Below, one piece after another: positions 44,701 to 56,700 of a stretch of 64,000 nucleotides of DNA. How positions within the stretch are numbered: the stretch's first letter is position 1; every line of letters begins with the position of its first letter. The stretch spans positions 38,656 to 102,655 of the forward strand of contig JASAND010030300.1 of NCBI GenBank assembly GCA_030248195.1, in the 5' to 3' direction. The stretch comes from Trissonchulus latispiculum (lineage: Eukaryota > Nematoda > Enoplea > Enoplida > Ironidae). The translations under genes were made by a program, and so were the position numbers. The notes under the pieces were generated by a model that did not search any database, was not told the origin of the DNA, and worked only from the letters and a program-made list of their open reading frames with translations.

Positions 44701-47700
44701 TTTACTTTGCTCAGGCTTTCTCTTTTATTGATTAGCTCGGCTCGGGTCGGGTCGTGTTACATGTGCCAGCTACACAGCTTTCATGGGGCCCCCAGACTGA
44801 GAAAAACGGGTTGACGAGATCCCCTCGACGAAATGGAGAAAAGGGTAGACCCTGTCGTCCAGAACGCAAAAAGGGTAGATCTCTCAGCGAGTTTTGCTGA
44901 AAATTGCTCCGTTTTATCAAATTTTAGCGATTTTTTTCAAAAGATTTCTTAAAAATTGCTAAAAATCTTCATTTTTGCTAATTTTACTATGCACTACGCA
45001 GCAATTGGCAAAGTCTGTCTACAACGGTAATGCTGAGTTTTTGAAGCGGAACTGCAGGGAAGGTGTTTAAGGTACTGGTATCGCTTTGTGTAAATTTGAC
45101 GCTACAGGCTCCAATTCGTTATGACAGTGGATGAAACATTCCAAATATGCTATTTTGGTGCTCTTTAACATTCTGGGACCAGTCCCGCATTTTTAGGTGC
45201 AAAGATAAGAAGTTTCTAGTTTTTGCCATTAGTCTCTGAGTACATAGTAGATACACCGGATTGGTTGGGATGGCTGAAAAGAGGGCACCGAAATGAACAT
45301 TTTTGCTTTTACAACCTTTGAGCTATCTCTAATGGTTAAGGCAGTATAAGCCAAAAACTGTTTTCAGGGTCAAAAAATGGCCATTTTCGAGGAAATCACT
45401 TGTTTCAAAATTACTGCCACGTGTTAAGGACAAAGTTGGCATATTTATATTCAATCGATACAGCGTCCAAATGAAATTTTATGAATGCCTATTCGATGGA
45501 GTTCGTTGCTTTATGCTTTAAGCTAGAGATTTGGCCGAAAAACCATTTGGGCAAAACTACGATTATTTTGTTTTGAACATCGATTTCTCAAAAGCTACCC
45601 AATGGATGTGCCTGATTTTTGGCTGGATGAAAATTTGTCCATTTTTCTTGGTTTGAGCTAAAACCTCTCCAGTTGCGAGAAAATTGAACACAAGGTCACG
45701 AAATTTCGTGCCACCGCACATTTGCCGGATTGTCTGGATTATTGAGGCTTGTTGAGCCAAATCCAAAAAATGTCACTCGGCCCACATGTCCTTCATATCA
45801 TGGCACAAGAAGAAATTTAGGCCGATTTTATAGTTTTGAGAAATCGATGTTCAAAAATTTTTGGTCTATATTCTGCCTGTCAGAAGTCAGCATGTCAGAA
45901 AATTTTTGCCATTTTTTGCTAATTTTGCTAGTTTCGTCAGCTCATGTGAATGTACAGACTATAAGCTTTAAAACGATGTATAAAGCTCTTTCTAACTCCC
46001 AAAATTGCGAAAGTTATAGCGTTTCGAAAAATCACCACAAAAGCACTGCACAAAAGGATACCAGCACCTTAAATGCTGAAAAGGCTTTATGAAAAGTTTC
46101 ATCAAATTTAAATTTGGTTTCGGCCGTGTATCTGTTTGCAATATACCTCCAAACGGAACCACAATCTTAAGTGTTTGCACAATTTTCAGTCCTGTGTTCA
46201 CTAACTGCGTATCTGTTCCAGTTAATATTTCTTATAAAATCTCAAGAAGCACTTAAAACTGCCTAAACTTTGTAAGTAGTATAAAAATGGTAGTGCTGGC
46301 ATAGCGGAGACTGAGGAGCATGTGGAATGTGGATGCACTTGCCGATAATATCCATCCGTCACAGGAAAAATTATAGCTTAGAAGATGGTCCACGGCCACT
46401 TATATTTTCCTATTTTGTCCGACGTCGCTGTGCGTTTACATATTTCAATGTCCAGACGGTATATGTAAACGAGTTTTTCAAACTAAAGTCGTAAGTCTTA
46501 CGGTTGTGGAGTAATTTCACCTCAAATATTACCTGAAAGTTATCACGGAAAAGAAACACCCCGTACGTCCTGTCCAGGATACTTAGGTCGTGAACTTTTT
46601 GAACGCCTTCGTATATGTAGATGATAGAAAGTTACTCAAGCACACCTGGGGCCAATCTCATAAAAGTTTGAAAGTTGCGGATTCCGCAACTCGCAACAGC
46701 AAGTTGCGGAATTGCAAGCTGCAAGTGTTTCATAAAGTGCCAAGTGTGGAATCCGCACTTGCACTTGAACTGCAAGTTGTAAGTCCGCTTCTACACAAGC
46801 AGCGAGTAAGTGTTTCATAAAACTCGCTGGAACACTCACTTGCAACTTGCAAGTGCGAGTAAAGTCGTCTAGTAGATTTTTACTAGACGATTTTCAAAAA
46901 ATTGAAATATCTTTCACAATTTTCGTTTGTTTTTAATAAAATTTAGGAATTAATTCACTGTAAAAAAATTGCATAACAGTTATCTATTTTTCTTAGATAG
47001 GGAATTTGTGACATCCCAACAAATTAGATAACTGCTATCTAATAATTTGGGATGGCAGCAAACAGTTAAAATTGGAGACTTGTTACCAATTTAACTTTAA
47101 TAGCCTTTACCATAAATTCCAAGGTAACTGTTATCCGTGAAAAATAGAGGGTCGTCACCTAAAATTAAAGGATGACTGGTATTTGTTAGTTTTTTGCTCA
47201 ATTTAGAATAATTGCGGAAAACAAAGCGAACATGCTCCCTATTACTGTGCCGCATAGAGGCACATCACAGACGACAGGAACCGGATAATGAGCTTCGATC
47301 TTTAATTTTCATTTAGATGTTTGGTCGAGAATCATCCTGTTGGATACTAAATTATCCACAATATTCACTGTCAGCCATCCAATCCAACGCTTTGGATATT
47401 AGCAATCGAAATGTTGCTAGCTATCCGGCCATTTGAATTGGATGGCTTCCAATAAAAAGGGATTTCACCCCTTTTTATTGGGTTTAGACCCTGCCATCGG
47501 TACCCCCAAAGGTACGTAATGGCCAAAAAAGATTGCTTCCACTGCTCTGTAAACAAAAGCAGTAGGAGCAAATATGTCAGCAAATATTGACATGCAACTT
47601 AAAAAACTTATTTGTTTCTCTCCTTTATATAGTGCTCGATGCGGTATCAGCGTATCGAGTACTTGCGTAACACAACACAACACTTGCGAAGTGGTTGAGC

Positions 47701-50700
47701 TGGATGAAGCCTGCTTCGCTGATGCAGCAAAATTTATGGGGTCAAACGTGCAGCTGACTGTAACAGCGTCTGGATACCCAGATTGAAATGTTCAGAACTT
47801 GCTCAATTTTGCGAGTTTTTCAGAGATCTATACATCATTTTGAAGCTCATAATGAGCTGAATCGTTTTATGAAATCAAATCATGGAAAAAATCAGTTCTG
47901 TCAACCAGTTATTCTACATGTGCATATATACATTTTAATATTTAAGTGGGTTGGGCTGCCAGGGTCAAAAATTCTACCTACAGCATTGAGGTCAAAGCGC
48001 GCCAAATGATAGCCCTTAGAATTTTACGCAATCTATTAAAACTACAGATTATTTCGGCCTGGAATGAAAAGGTTGTAGCTATTCAAAATTTTCACTTTCT
48101 GTTGAAAACGGTCCAAAACGGAACTTTAAACTATGGCAAACAAATAACAATCAAATGGGAGTTTGTGGTGAGAAGAGTCGTTTCTTAAAATTGAAAAAGC
48201 TATCGATTGATGCAGCTATTGTGCATATTAGTAAAGTTCGAAAAATGCTGCAAATCGTTAATATATATTCGGCTTTTCGGGATTGTCTCACAGAACTGAT
48301 GCATACAAAACTTGCAAATTGTATTTTGAAGAAAGTTCGTGGACAAGTTTTGGATCTGTTTCGAGCTTCAGAATGAAATATATATACTTTAAGCGGTTTA
48401 GAGTTCGAACGAAAGATGGGAAAGTTTGAAATCAGGATTGAAAGATGTGAAGAAAAGTGTCCAGGGCGGGCATCGAACCACAGAACTTGGGAACTATCTT
48501 GCGCAGAACGCTGTACCACTGAGCCACACCCTCGTCGTTGAGATTATTTTATTGCGCTGATTTTCAACCTTTCGGAGTTCACGCAAAACACTGATATTTA
48601 ACACGACCAAAATGTTTTGATCACAGGTGTTACTGTTTGCCTCGCATCAATGTTGCTTGCCATGTTGCCACTGTACTAGTTCTAAATGCTAAATGTATTC
48701 CGTCTGTCGAGTGTTGCTTCTTTCTCCAGCAATGGCAGATCTAAATTTGAAATTCTGGCAAAAATCGGCGTCTCTTTGCGCCAATTTTGATCCAATAAAA
48801 ATGGCAGACCTTGCCCCCTCTTTCCTACCATAGCTTTTGACCTTGAGGTAGTGATGTTTCAGGCACTGAAACTGAAACTGAAACTAGGCTTCAGGTTGTA
48901 CAGGTTTCAGTTTCAGTTTCAGAAACTGAAACTGAAACTTAAACTTAAACTGAAACTATTTCGTGAGGAGACCTGAAACTGAAACTGAAACTATTTTATC
49001 GGCCGACTGAAACTGAAACTAGATTGGATAAAGACCTGAAACTCGGACTCTTTTTTCAAGACATGAAAATTTGAAGGTTTAAAGCGGTTTTTTCGTTAAT
49101 ACTCTGCAGCGAAGTATATATGATCATAAATTCATGCATTAATGTCTCAAGGCTGGAACCTGCAGTATTTCGAATGAATTGAAACTGACACTGAAACTCC
49201 GACTAAAACTAAAACTGAAACTGAATCTATTTTGGGAAGAGACTTGAAACTGAAACTGAAACTAACATCGGTTACTAAAACAACACTATACCTTGAGGCT
49301 AAAATAGATGCTAAATTTAAAATTGCGGCTAAATTTCGAAAGTTTAATCATTTGTTTAATCATACACGGCGGTGCTTTCCTGATGCTTTTGCTGTCGTAT
49401 CACCAAACACGGATAATAATAATAATAATAATGCAATTTAGACCAAAACCCAGTGCAGATCGATTAAAGTATTTCCCGGAATCCGAGCCTGGGGGTCTGG
49501 GGAAAGCCGTCCAGTTCTGAGTCCAGGCTGTGTCTGAAATTATAGACCCGGATAGAACTTTGCCCCTCTGCTTTCAGGTTAGATTGAGTGTAGACGCAAT
49601 TTGAGTGCAGTTTCATAGCTACAACTAAAAAGCCTCACCTCTGCCCATGTTGCTTATTGCCGCTATCATCATAAAACGCCGAAAACTGTTAAAATTTTAA
49701 CTATCTGAACTATTTAACTTACTTTAAGATTAAAAAATTTTGCCACTATCAACAATATTTAATGAGTACAGGTTAGCAATTGCCGTTGAAGTACTAATGC
49801 CCAAATTAAAAAGATTGATATTAGCCAGCAATATTAGATAACTGTTATCTAATTTTCTAGATTTTCAATCAATCCCTAAATAATAGCTAACTGATATCTT
49901 TTATACCTGATAACTTTTATCTATTTTTCTTGAATGACAACAGTGATCATCGAAAAATGGATACCAGCTAGGAAATTTTTTTACAGTGTTGTTATCTCGC
50001 CTAAAGGCGAGATAGCTGTTAACGAAAGTGGCTCAATATGAACTGCATTGTTGCGACACTGAGATTTCTACATATCTTTAACACATAGTTGGTTCCTGTT
50101 TGAGTTTTTATCACAAGGGGGCAATGGTTGAATCTTGACGGTGATTTACTAATTTGCTCAGGCATAATTTTTCATGCGGAAGTTGTAAGTTAAAGTGAAT
50201 TAAATTTAAATTTTATAGTCCATATGTTTCTAGAGGGGGCTCCATTTTGATACTTTTATAAGTAGCCGCAAAGAAAACACAGGGCCCCCTGTGGCTGAAG
50301 CAAAGTTATTCATTTCGTTGAATCAGCAGCAATATGCAAATTAGCTTAGAAAGTTAGTACAGTTGCATTGCACCATAAATTTTCATATAGGCCGGCGGCG
50401 CGGCGAATTGTGTCAGCTCAAGACAGTCTTGTGTAGCCAGTTACAGTCAAGCGCAATGTTCTGGTTCGTCCAGCAAACTTTTATGTCGATTTTGTACATT
50501 CAGATTTCAACCTCAAAGGAATTTAGGATGAGAGGAGAGTACATAGCAAGTCTCCAATGTCGAGTCAAGATGTCAAATGTTTCGTTAAAACGAGATAGGA
50601 AACGGTTGCATTTTTGGAACGAAAGATAAGTGAAAATTTCTTGTGTTGATTGTGAAAGTTATCTAGGGACCTCAATGTCCTTAATCTGAGATATTTACAA

Positions 50701-53700
50701 AATTTAAACAGCAAAGCAAATCTTGTGGTCGTGTGTGACGAGATATAGAAAACGGCGTTTTACTGTACAGTTGATCAGAATCTCAATTTGTGTAAAATCA
50801 GTATTTCTCGTTCTTTTTGAAACTACTTTATCTGAAGAGACATTCAACAAGTGAACTCTTACTATGTACTTGTTGTTTATTTTGAGTGTAGAATTAGCTG
50901 TGTATCTTTCGATTTGGCAAAAACTGAAATCCAGTCCCACAGCGACTGGAGGAGAGGACCTGGAATGCAAATCTCATGTCACTCAGGATATGGTCATTTT
51001 TATCAAAACCAGCTAAGTTAAATGATGTGTTGTTTGGTGCACTTGGAAAGGTTAGATTGTAAAATAGAGTTGGTACGCACTGGCACATAGCAAAAAGCAT
51101 GGGGGGTGAAAAAGGTCCCCCTGTGTCTATTGCTACGTTCCAGCTAGATTAAGCTCGATCACGCTCTATATTTTTGTGCCAGTCTGCTGATGCTTTGAGA
51201 GCGGAAGCAGCATTTAAAACTGGCAAACTTTCAGAGTTTTCCTGTACATATGTCCATGTCGTGATTTCTGTATTTAGGTGCTTTTACAGACCGCATTTTC
51301 CTACTTTTCTATACTAGAGCTCGCCAACCCCCTTCCCTCTTCTTCTTCTGCAGCCTCTTTTGTCCATAAGCCTAACGAGCAGGCACACGTAGCTTTCAGC
51401 CATCTTAGTTGCTATTACCAAGCGGGGGGCAGTAGTTATCGGGTGAACGATTGCTACTGCCTTGGGCGTGACTGAAATAACCGTATGGTAGTTCTGCTTG
51501 GGGATCATGTTTCTGTCCATGATCTTCGTCTCTCCGCCTCTTGACTGCGGTCTGCGGAGAGCACCACTTACGGGTCACGTTGTGTGCCTATTCAGTGGTC
51601 GGGCCCTAGCCAAAAAAAAAAAATAAAACGAGTAATGTTCAACCTAATTGCAATGCTACCAAGTATCTGTTGCTATCTATCTATTGCCATCAAACAAATT
51701 ACAAAAAACCTGAGAACTTGAAATCCCGAGAATCTTCTAGAGAACTGCGAATTCGAATTCCGTGTCGTTAACATTAGTCGTCCACATGATCCGTTTAATT
51801 TTAATGAATAGCGTTTGCAATTGTCGGAGGGAGGGGGATCGACAAATATACCCCTCGCGTTTGGTTAGGGGTAACCAAACTGGTAGGGAGAGGAAGTAGC
51901 CAACTGAGGTCCTCGCTTGGAGGAGGGGGATCGCTAAAACATATCTCGTTTGTGGGGACGAGAAGTGTTGGCAGAAAGTAGGTAGAAGAAGTAGGCAGTG
52001 GACCACAGCAATAAAGTTTAAGAATAGCATCAGAATAGCAATTCAAACATTTATAGGACTTAGCCTTCTGCTTTTCCACAGCCAGTCTCATACTTTTTGG
52101 TGCAGTCCATGGCTGATTCTGACTGGCTGTTGACAACCTACCTCAAATGGGGGCCCTTTTTACACTCTTATAATTGTATTCAGAAAAATTATGGAATACT
52201 CATGCCAGTGCGCAATGATGTGCGCGTGATAAAATTAAATGTCAGCAGCGAGATAATGCTCCTTTTGGGAGCCGACTTGTTTTGAAATGTTCTGAACATT
52301 TTGTGAAAATTTCAATAAATTTCATGCAACGGTGAAAGAGTTATGATTTTTTGCAGAATTATGGCAAATTTTCCTTCTACTCGCACTTGCGTTGCAAGCG
52401 GGTCAAGTTCCGCTACTTACTTTCTGTGGGCTAATTTCCGCCAGTTTGCAGAAAATTTTATGCAACACTTGTAATCCGCACTTACGTTTCAAGTGCGAGT
52501 ACTAGCACACTCGCACTTGCAAACCCGCAACTTTTTATGAAATAGGCCCCTGGTTCATCTGTTATATTCCAGAAGCGCTATCTTTATACACCTAGAATTT
52601 CATTTACTGTCAAGCATTTGTTCACAAAAAATGAGCACAATTGAAAATTTCCGTATTTTCAAATTCCGACACTTTCCTAAATATCTGCTCTGCACCACTA
52701 GTAAACTGGAATGTCTCTGCATTAAAAGGCTTATTTTTGGTTATGCAGCAGCGAAGCATTTTGTTAATACAAGCACAGATTAGTGAATTGAAAAATTAGG
52801 AAAAAGCAAACCTTTCGTCGATTTTAAGAACTGACTATTTAGTTGTTACTGATTTCAGGAAATTGCTTGACACTTGATAAAAATATCGTGATTTTGAGAT
52901 TTAGCTTCCACACACATATGACCTCTTAGCGATAATGAACTGTGGTTATTAGATCTAACGTTTGAGCTTTCAGGAGTACGCAATGCTAGAGCAGTGAGTC
53001 AAACTTAGCATTCCTGAAACATCCGCAAACAATTAACGTAACGTAGACAAACTGAAAGTTTGCCTGACACCAAAACGTCTTCGTAAACTCACCGGTCAAC
53101 AGTCACTGAAAGTTGAAGTATTCCTGAACTGTGTATTTTCCATTGGTGACTCGACTTAGAGATTTATTGTAAAATATTTTCTTTAACAATTGAACCTGAG
53201 CTTACCAAATGATATCTAGTCGATGTTAACAATTAATGATAACACTAAAATGTTAATCCTGTTAATTTACTGTTATTGTTGTAGGATCCGTGTGCAGTTT
53301 GTATGATTATTGCCACTGCGTTTCAAGATACGTAGGTAAATATTTCATGATCTCGTCAAAAGTACAGTTTTCGTTTGTTACCCGAAAAGAGTAATCTGCA
53401 AGCAGTTCATTAAAAACCATAAATTTTATTAGACTGTAAATATGAAAATATGGATATAAAAGAAAGAAGAAATACGAACATGAAAATATGACTTTAATAT
53501 GACTGAAAACTTAACACTTAATGTTGCAGTTTTACAACAAGACGGTTGTCATTTAGGGACAAATTTCAATGGGTCAGAGTGCCCTGTTGACTGCGAAATG
53601 ACCAGTTACAGTCCTTCTCTTACACTGACTAAAATGGAATGGGAACGCTTTGAAGTCTTCTTGAATCCCAAAATTCCTGCAATGCATCAGTTGAACTTGC

Positions 53701-56700
53701 GAGCCCGTGAAATGTCCAGACGATATCTACGGAAACAAGCGCTAAAAACAAATAATTTGTATAAACTGTTGACAATATCATTGACACAGCTTTTGAAAAG
53801 TATGAAAGCTTTGGAGTCTCCTGATTGCAAGCTGCAAGGCTATCTTTTGCCCGAGAATGTTGATAACACGATCAACGCAATCTCTCATTTAAATAGCAAA
53901 CTACAAAAGCGATATGCTCTGTATGATTTGATTCTACTAACCATAGCGGAGTCTTTGTCTGTAGTTTCTGAAAATTTAAACAACACTACGTTCAGATACA
54001 CACTTTCCAGCAAAGTATTCGATTTTGACAATTCAGCTTCAGGGTATGGCAATGCTTCTTCAGCTGGTAACGTGAACATCAGTTCATACTTCGGTATACT
54101 CGGCAACTATGTGGGACCTTTGCTGAAATGGACCAAACTCGACCTTGTCTTTACCAGAGAATTATCAGCAGCATTTTCTGTTTGTTATGATGACAATTTG
54201 TGTCCATATTCTTCCTCTGAGCTGCATATGCTAAGACTAACTCTGGATATTTGGCGCAACATTTCTATCTTTTACACTCTTGGCAGTGAACATAAGCCCG
54301 GTTGCCTAAACAACGTATCACATGCTCCGTATTGGAACAACCAAGTTGCCAAACCAAAATTGCCAAGTGTTGCGTTTCGCAACTTGCTCAGCGTTTTCAG
54401 TTCTCCAGAAAGTCTGCATGCAGTGTATCTTTTGATGATGTACCATGGTCAAGAAGCAGAGGAGAAGCATGGCGCAGTACCTACGTTTAGCCACATGCTA
54501 AATGCAATTAAGCAGTCTTGCTGTCAACTTTTAGACAGCAATAGCACAAACTGTAGTCCTGATAAAGGAGTTGTATTGGGCCTGTTGATAGATAGCGTTC
54601 GTATTCTAACCAGAAATATCGAAAACTGTCGAAATCTGCTAAAGATTGGAATATCACATCTAAATCATATAATCAACTACCATGAAACGCAAGTTACTCC
54701 ACAGCTTAACAAATGGAATGGCGTCGTCGAAATGTTCCGAGAAAAGTCTAACAGCATAAAGTTGGCACTGGATGAAATGCCAAGTCCTACAGATTTAGAT
54801 GCTTTGAACGAAAGTATTCACAGGTTCGGACTGTATGACAAAGGCGACATTACTTTTCATGAGTATTCAAATCATGTTTTCAGCACAAGTTATTCCAAGG
54901 CAGACGGAATATTAGTAAGCCATACGACTTTGCTTTCAAACGATTGCAATGTAAAGTTCTCTGTGAAATGTATTCAATAAAACTAGAACTACCTAGGTTT
55001 ACAGCATATTTCACAAACAGAAATCTAATAAAAATCTAGGTACTAGGAAAAAAGGAAAACACACCTTTCTTCCAATTTAAACAAACCGCTATTTTCATTC
55101 AAACGAAATGTTAGAAGTTTGAAACCAATCACCATCGAAACACAACTCACCACTTGAGTACTTGACTCCCACGAGGTGGTCGAAAGCACGGTACCGGTAG
55201 CACTAGACGTAATGAGAACCGGACAATGATTGTCCTCTCGTTTTAAACCGTTTGAATTTACATGCTTAATCTTAATACACCATCTTAATAATCGCTAACT
55301 GTCAATTCGATCTGTGCCCGGCGAAAAAACAAGATTTTGATTTGGATCAAAATTCAGAAAAATGTTTCTACCTTATTCCTCTAATCTAAATTTGTTAATC
55401 AATCTTAGTTTCGTTTGTTCTTTCATAAGTCTACGTTCAGCGAAACTAATTTTGTGCTTAAAAGATCCCAGTTTAGTGCTACCTATATGTATATAGTTGA
55501 AGGTTGTTTCAGTTTGCTGTAAAGATTGCAAATGCCAAGCGCTCATCAATAAAGGTGTTATCTCGATGGTTAATTGAAACTTTGAACGACTGGAAAAGTA
55601 ACCAATTCTTGGACTTGCATAGTAATGATACAACGGGTACTGTCTTCAAAAGCCTCATTCGCAGGATCCTAGGCAATAATATATCTTTCACCGATCTGTT
55701 AAAAAAAGAGAATTGCCTGCAGCAATTATCACTCGTGGCCAGCCCTATCGATACTTCCAACTTTTCAAAGGCACTTGCTCATTTTCTGAAAGACCTAAAG
55801 CTGTATAAAGATAGTTTGGTAGTAAACGACGATTTCTTCAGGTAACCTCGTCTGTTTAAATTTTGTAAAATTGTAAAAATTAAATTGTAAAATTTTTGGA
55901 ATTGTCATAACAAAAATAAAGAATTAGCACAACTCATTTGCTGTACTGAATATCAGATAGTCAGAATCAAACTGTATCTCAGACTGCAAACACAACATAG
56001 TGGATTCTTTATTGTAGTCTTCCTTATTCTATTTCATATGCGAATGTGATAGGTACTCGAGAACTAAACAAGGTTTATAAATCGTTTAAGTAGAGTTACT
56101 AACTGATTAAAATCAAGTCAATTTGATCTACACCTGGACAAGGGAGGAGTGGACAGGTCCGCCTTCTGCCCTGTCGTACAATACGCGCTATTTTGGGCTA
56201 TGATTTACACAAGGGTTTGAAACATGGCGTCAAAACAGATTTAAAAACAAGTTTTAAGCTCCGAGTACAATTTTCATGGTGTTCTTTAAGATGTACCAAA
56301 ACTCTAAGCCCACCATGTCCGGGAATGCTTTGAATATGTAGTAAAGTTTATAATTGTTCTTACGTCTTTTTGACTACATGTGTGTTACTGTTTCTAGGCG
56401 GAACTTCATTTTGTTGAAGATCTACTTTAGTTCTTTTCTGACTTCAACAACCACTCAAGAACAAGCATATACTGCTTGGAGCTTGCTTTGTACGTACAAA
56501 TGATTTACTGATAACTGAAACAATACAAGCATATAAACTGAACGCTTAGTAGAGCTTCGCTTTACAAACTTTGATATACAAGATATGATATTTAAAAGGA
56601 TCAGATTCAACAAAGATTTGCTTTCCACTGCACTGTATTTTTAGCTGATCTTGGAGGGATTCTCAGCCTATATATCAGCTGCACCTTTGTTACATTGTTT

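Larger units (their letters stand above)
46956..49988. mobile_element. 3-kb element with CACTGTAAAAAAATT termini
   Basis: The 15-bp terminal inverted repeats CACTGTAAAAAAATT and AATTTTTTTACAGTG are perfect. Subterminal GTTATCTA..TTTTCTT phrases repeat on both sides. A CACTG start is reminiscent of CACTA-like and several other DNA transposon groups. No clear target duplication was seen. It contains a SINE (48425-48580) and the GAAACT repeat (48857-49265), so it is old and reworked. Confidence 0.6.
46646..52552. mobile_element. 5.9-kb composite bounded by CTGGGGCCAAT ends
   Basis: The left tip CTGGGGCCAATCTCATAAAA with GTTGCGGATTCCGCAAC inside is inversely matched at the right by GCAAACCCGCAACTTTTTATG..ATAGGCCCC. 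The tips are those of the 584-bp MITE at 34117-34700. The interior includes the CACTGTAAAAAAATT element and about 2.3 kb (49989-52265) of unidentified sequence. It could be a MITE swollen by insertions, or the remains of a larger element. Confidence 0.55.

Noticed and set aside
47633..47786. Cys-containing frame in intron 8 (CGISVSSTCVTQ onward) considered as a channel exon
   Set aside because: Its acceptor needs incoming phase 2, but exon 8 leaves phase 1. Exon 8 joins exon 9 directly in phase and restores the expected Cys spacing without it.
53499..53529. ATG at 53499 as start of a separate gene covering exon 10
   Set aside because: The bases before 53530 read as intron ending in GTTGCAG. 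The upstream exons supply the rest of the conserved channel ectodomain, and exons 11-13 complete TM2.
54915..54980. Continuation of exon 10 to the stop at 54978
   Set aside because: A GTAAGC donor at 54915 joins in phase 0 to exon 11, which leads to the conserved pre-TM2 strand and TM2.
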